From assembly GCA_902787575.1 (NCBI GenBank), contig CADAGX010000011.1, positions 1-64,000 of the forward strand: DNA of 64,000 nucleotides, read 5' to 3'. The notes beneath the pieces were generated by a model, which saw only the letters and a program-made list of their open reading frames with translations, ran no database searches and had not been told where the DNA came from. Origin of the DNA: an uncultured Bacteroidales bacterium (GTDB lineage: Bacteria > Bacteroidota > Bacteroidia > Bacteroidales > Bacteroidaceae). Below are positions 61,033 through 64,000 of the stretch, in pieces; position 1 is the stretch's first letter; each line of letters starts with the position of its first letter. A program made the position numbers and the translations under genes.

Positions 61033-61782
61033 TCAGATCTCGATGCTGACGGGGCAGTGGTCGCTGCCCATTACGTCGGCATGTATGGTGGCGGCCTTCA
61101 GCTGCGGTGCCATGCGGTCGGACACCAGAAAGTAGTCGATGCGCCAGCCCACATTCTTCTCGCGGGCGTGGAAACGGTAGCTCCACCACGAGTAGGCGTC
61201 GCGTTCGGTGGGGTGGAGGTGGCGGAACGTGTCGGTGAAACCGCTTGAGAGCAGTTGCGTCATCTGCTGGCGTTCCTCGTCTGTGAAGCCCGCGTTGCGT
61301 CGGTTGGCCTGAGGGTTCTTGATGTCGATCTCCTCGTGCGCCACGTTCATGTCGCCGCAGATGATGACGGGTTTGCGCTTGTCGAGGTCCGACACGAAGC
61401 GCCGAAAGTCCTCCTCCCAGCGCATACGATACTCCAACCGCCGCAGCCCGTCCTGACTGTTGGGCGTATAGACGCAGACAAGGAAGAAGCGCTCCATCTC
61501 CAGCGTGAGGACGCGTCCCTCATGGTCGTGCTCCTCTACGCCCATTCCGAGCGCAACGCTGAGCGGTTCGTGGCGCGAGAAGACGGCCGTTCCGCTGTAG
61601 CCTTTCTTCTCGGCGTAGTTCCAGTACGACGTGTAGCCGTCGAAGGCGAGGTCGAGTTGTCCCTCCTGCATCTTCGTCTCCTGCAGGCAGAAGAAGTCGG
61701 CGTCCATCGCCTCGAATGTTTCCCTAAAGTTTTTGCCCACCACGGCCCGCAGGCCATTCACGTTCCAACTTACGAATTTCAT
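61033..61782 (-). CDS. xth: Exodeoxyribonuclease III (AP endonuclease)
   Basis: 249 residues from the ATG at 61,782; longer starts run through the promoter. EEP fold: MKFVSWNVNGLRA (Asn7), CLQETKMQ with metal Glu35, GYSGTAVFSRHEP, CGDMNVAHEEIDIKNP, GWRIDYFLVSD, and GSDHCPVSIEI at the C-terminus. It removes abasic-site blocks in base excision repair. Its promoter lies in the left arm of the inverted repeat at 61,804-62,043. Confidence 0.94.
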   Translation of the reverse strand: MKFVSWNVNGLRAVVGKNFRETFEAMDADFFCLQETKMQEGQLDLAFDGYTSYWNYAEKKGYSGTAVFSRHEPLSVALGMGVEEHDHEGRVLTLEMERFFLVCVYTPNSQDGLRRLEYRMRWEEDFRRFVSDLDKRKPVIICGDMNVAHEEIDIKNPQANRRNAGFTDEERQQMTQLLSSGFTDTFRHLHPTERDAYSWWSYRFHAREKNVGWRIDYFLVSDRMAPQLKAATIHADVMGSDHCPVSIEI

Positions 61783-61803
61783 GTCAGTCTGTATTTTTGT
61801 GGG

Positions 61804-61834
61804 CAAAGATACGGAAAGTCGAGCGCAGAACAAA
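61804..61834 (-). promoter_or_regulatory. Outward promoter in the left arm, for xth
   Basis: Minus-strand TATCTTTG (61,804-61,811) and TTTG (61,831-61,834), 19 bases apart; 21 bases before the xth ATG. Confidence 0.75.
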
Positions 61835-62012
61835 AGAAATGGATTTCTTTTTTCTGCCGAGACGGAGTATCTTCGGCATTTTATGCCAAAGTTACGGAAA
61901 AACGAGTGAAGTGCAAAGAGAAAACGCTTTTTCTCTTTCACTTCCGAGTGCAAAGTAAGTTCGGTGATAGCCAAAGTTTCTCCGTCTCGGCATAAAAGAA
62001 ATGCAGATTTCT

Positions 62013-62043
62013 TTTGTTCTGCGCTCGACTTTTCGTAACTTTG
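62013..62043 (+). promoter_or_regulatory. Outward promoter in the right arm, for the GH36 gene
   Basis: TTTG (62,013-62,016), 19 bases, TAACTTTG (62,036-62,043); 29 bases before the ATG at 62,073. Confidence 0.75.
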
Positions 62044-62072
62044 CGAAGGAATCTAACCTAAAAGTATAGCAT

Positions 62073-64000
62073 ATGAAAGCATCCAGACTCGTTTTGATGG
62101 TGCTGGCCGCCGTTATGACGTTGAGTGCGTATGGCGATGCAAAGTTGCCGCCACGCGACAATCTTGCGCTGAAGAGAGGGCAGCAGTTGTTTGGAAAGGT
62201 ATGTAAGGCGCAAACCACACCTGTGTCGTTCATCTACGATGGGAAAGCCTATCGTGGACTTGGTGGTTTGGCGCTGGCGGACAGAAGTGTCACCGACGGC
62301 GAAGACCTGAAGCGTGTGAAGCAGACATTTGCCATTGGCAACACGCTACGGATAACCCTCGATGCCGCATACAACAAGGAGTATGGCGAGGTGGAGTACA
62401 CGCTGTGGTTTGAAAACGTAGGCACAACGCCGAGCGGAGTCCTGGAGCAGGTGAAGGCCATAGACATGACATTCGGCGGTGCGCGCCCCGTGCTGCGCGG
62501 TTGTCTGGGCGACCATGTAAATCAGTATGCGGAATACGAGAAAGATCTCACGAAGGAACCCGTCACGTTCCGTTCCGACGGAGGACGTGCCACGCATGTG
62601 GTGTTTCCATACTTCGACCTGGTGCATGGCCGTGGCGGCACGTTGCTGGCACTGGGATGGGCGGGCACGTGGCAGGCCGATTTCACAGCCAGCGGCAGTC
62701 GGGCCGTGGTGAAGGCGCAGAGCACCAACGACTTCCGTTCGGTGCTTCTGCCCGGCGAACGTGTGCGCACGGCGCTGGTGGTGATGCTTCCTTACGAGGG
62801 ACGCAACTACGACGACGCCACAAACCTCTGGAGAGAGTGGTTCCAAGCATACAACATGCCTCGGGCCAATGCTGCGGGCGACAGGATAGAGCCGTTCTCT
62901 ACCACCGCATTTGCCAGCGACACCGGTCTGCCAAACTCCGACGGCAGCATTTCGGAACGCTTCTATACATGGCGGCGCACGCTCGATATGATTCAGCACG
63001 AGAGGCTGAAAATAGATTTCCGCTGGTTCGATGCCGGATGGTACTTCGACCCCTATGGCAACACCGTGCCGAGCGACTGGTACGGAACGGTAGGCACATG
63101 GGAACTGGACACCATAAAATGGCCGGGGAAGAGCTTCCGCGAGTCGAACGAGGCGTGCCACCGCGCCGGAATGAAGGTGCTCACATGGTTCGAGCCCGAG
63201 CGAGTGACAAATGTGGACGGGCTGGTGAAAAACTACGGGTATAAACGCGAGTGGGGCATCAGCAATGGCCATGGTACGACGACAAACAACATTGGCGACC
63301 CCGAGTGCCGCAAGTGGACTCTCGGGCGAATAACCAAGATGATGAAGGAGAACGAGGTGGACCTCTTCCGCGAGGACAACAACAGCGACCCCGGCTCCAC
63401 ATGGCCGGCGCTCGACAGCCAGCAAGAGCAGTCGCTGGGCCTGCCGCGCAAAGGAATAACCGAAAACAAAGGCATACAGGGGCACTACATGCTTTGGGAC
63501 GAAATCCTCGATTTCTGCGCCCGGAACGGCAAATGCACGTTCATCGACAACTGTGCATCGGGTGGTGGACGAAACGACATCGAGTCGCTCCGCCGCAGCG
63601 TGCCGTTCATGCGTAGCGATGCCGACCGCACAACTACGGCCTTGCGGCTGTCTATGAGCTCGACGTTCAATCGCTGGATTCCTTTCCACGGCTCGGCGAC
63701 AAAGGAATCGACGACAGAACTTGGACCTCTGGAGCGAGGTGGCGAGCCCATCTACGTCATCCGTGCATCGTGGCTCCCGATATACAACTTGTATGCCTGC
63801 TTCACCCACGACGAGACGTTAGACTACAACCGACTGCGCCATACAATGAACGAGTGGGCGCGTTTCAAACATCTGCTGACAAAGGACATGTATGTGCTTA
63901 CGAAGTGGCATTCGCCAGCAGATACAAAGGGCTGGACCGCTTTTGCCTATCACGACCGCACGACCGACGAGAGCGTGGTGCTCCTGTTCAGGCAGGAGGC
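62073..64000 (+). CDS. GH36-type alpha-galactosidase, N-terminal 642 residues (runs off the right edge)
   Basis: Frame opens at ATG 62,073 with a signal peptide (MKASRLVLMVLAAVMTLSAYGDA) and continues without a stop to base 64,000. Residues up to about 260 are the beta-sandwich; then a TIM barrel with IDFRWFDAGWYFDPYG, KVLTWFEPERVT, the nucleophile region DLFREDNNSDPG (D435) and the acid/base region CASGGGRND (D502), and the GH36-type segment SMSSTFNRWIPFHGS. It would release alpha-linked galactose from oligosaccharides or galactomannan outside the cytoplasm. Promoter is the right arm of the inverted repeat. Confidence 0.88.
   Translation, partial: MKASRLVLMVLAAVMTLSAYGDAKLPPRDNLALKRGQQLFGKVCKAQTTPVSFIYDGKAYRGLGGLALADRSVTDGEDLKRVKQTFAIGNTLRITLDAAYNKEYGEVEYTLWFENVGTTPSGVLEQVKAIDMTFGGARPVLRGCLGDHVNQYAEYEKDLTKEPVTFRSDGGRATHVVFPYFDLVHGRGGTLLALGWAGTWQADFTASGSRAVVKAQSTNDFRSVLLPGERVRTALVVMLPYEGRNYDDATNLWREWFQAYNMPRANAAGDRIEPFSTTAFASDTGLPNSDGSISERFYTWRRTLDMIQHERLKIDFRWFDAGWYFDPYGNTVPSDWYGTVGTWELDTIKWPGKSFRESNEACHRAGMKVLTWFEPERVTNVDGLVKNYGYKREWGISNGHGTTTNNIGDPECRKWTLGRITKMMKENEVDLFREDNNSDPGSTWPALDSQQEQSLGLPRKGITENKGIQGHYMLWDEILDFCARNGKCTFIDNCASGGGRNDIESLRRSVPFMRSDADRTTTALRLSMSSTFNRWIPFHGSATKESTTELGPLERGGEPIYVIRASWLPIYNLYACFTHDETLDYNRLRHTMNEWARFKHLLTKDMYVLTKWHSPADTKGWTAFAYHDRTTDESVVLLFRQE

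Larger units (their letters stand above)
61804..62043. repeat. 64-bp inverted repeat with a promoter in each arm
   Basis: Left arm 61,804-61,867 and right arm 61,980-62,043 are inverse copies. They match almost throughout, with a small gap near AAAAGAAAT and a few base changes. The 112-base spacer has its own partial inner pairing (GAAGTG-AAAGAGAAAA against TTTTCTCTTT-CACTTC). Each arm carries a complete outward TTTG/TAnCTTTG promoter. Confidence 0.85.

Noticed and set aside
61804-62043. Invertible promoter switch
   Set aside because: In known Bacteroidetes switches the promoter is between the repeats. Here each arm has its own outward promoter, so inversion would not change expression, and no recombinase gene is nearby.
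1-64000. Prophage, transposon or integrative element
   Set aside because: No integrase, transposase, relaxase, capsid or terminase-like product in any frame; gene content is housekeeping and envelope.
1-64000. Riboswitches (TPP, cobalamin, SAM, preQ1) upstream of biosynthetic genes
   Set aside because: Leaders of guaA, panC, the queA-like gene and pyrC are short, with no room for or sign of known aptamer cores.

Overview
The window reads as chromosomal DNA from a Bacteroidales bacterium, most likely Prevotellaceae or a close relative. Base composition is around 55% GC by eye. The evidence for the group is consistent. Nearly every transcription unit starts behind a Bacteroidetes promoter (TTTG, about 19-20 nt, TAnnTTTG) rather than a sigma70 -35/-10, and Shine-Dalgarno sites are mostly absent. 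Families largely restricted to Bacteroidetes are common (DUF4270, DUF4293, DUF2027-Smr, PorT-type barrels, BspA leucine-rich repeats, gliding-motility C-terminal domain, C-terminal tails resembling type IX secretion signals). No rRNA, phage, transposase or CRISPR array is visible. One tRNA (Ser-UGA) is present.

Layout. 1-1,168: start of a secreted protein running off the left edge, then a repeat-rich gene-free stretch and the tRNA. 1,169-5,710 (minus): a secreted deacetylase-like protein, dihydroorotase and a dolichol-phosphomannose-synthase-like glycosyltransferase as one unit, then a glutathione peroxidase lipoprotein. 5,873-8,600 (plus): guaA and a membrane-anchored AraC regulator. 8,728-14,478 (minus): small lipoprotein, a PurF-like protein lacking its glutaminase cysteine, a serine hydrolase, a GH76 mannanase, aquaporin and MscL. 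14,560-17,062 (plus): tiny lipoprotein ORF, GAPDH, MiaA-like enzyme. 17,134-17,832 (minus): Crp/Fnr regulator. 18,068-22,777 (plus): glycogen triad (debranching enzyme, GT4 synthase, GH57). 23,094-25,390 (minus): DUF4270 lipoprotein and a truncated starch-synthase-like protein, divergent from panC-panD (25,564-26,756).

26,888-35,690 (minus) is a carbohydrate/cell-surface block: sugar hydrolase domain protein, beta-propeller lipoprotein, GH2, methylmalonyl-CoA epimerase, TonB receptor and GH28 pectinase. 35,890-41,271 (plus): YafQ-type toxin-antitoxin pair, nitroreductase, DUF2520-KdsC-Maf-lipoprotein cluster, then BamD-RpoZ-DUF4293. 41,345-43,374 (minus): PorT-like barrel and LysM protein. 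43,477-46,996 (plus): gliding-motility-domain protein and UvrA. 47,167-54,390: surface barrels, BspA-like protein, nuclease/phosphatase, FadL-type porin and an AraC regulator. 54,412-56,826: QueA-like protein and DUF2027-Smr, divergent. 56,983-64,000: PorT-like barrel, GH106 rhamnosidase, exonuclease III, and a GH36 alpha-galactosidase running off the right edge.

Physiology: cytoplasmic glycogen synthesis and breakdown next to pantothenate synthesis; several secreted or lipid-anchored plant-polysaccharide enzymes (GH28, GH2, GH106, GH36, GH76) with no SusC/SusD pair; outer-membrane biogenesis (BamD, KdsC, barrels) and probable type IX secretion cargo. The most notable non-standard items are the PurF-like protein with Gly in place of the nucleophile, the 64-bp inverted repeat whose two arms are each a complete outward promoter (61,804-62,043), a ~100-bp dispersed repeat in two copies 15 kb apart, and a recurring ACGTGTGG motif family between genes, which includes a 22-bp tandem repeat.
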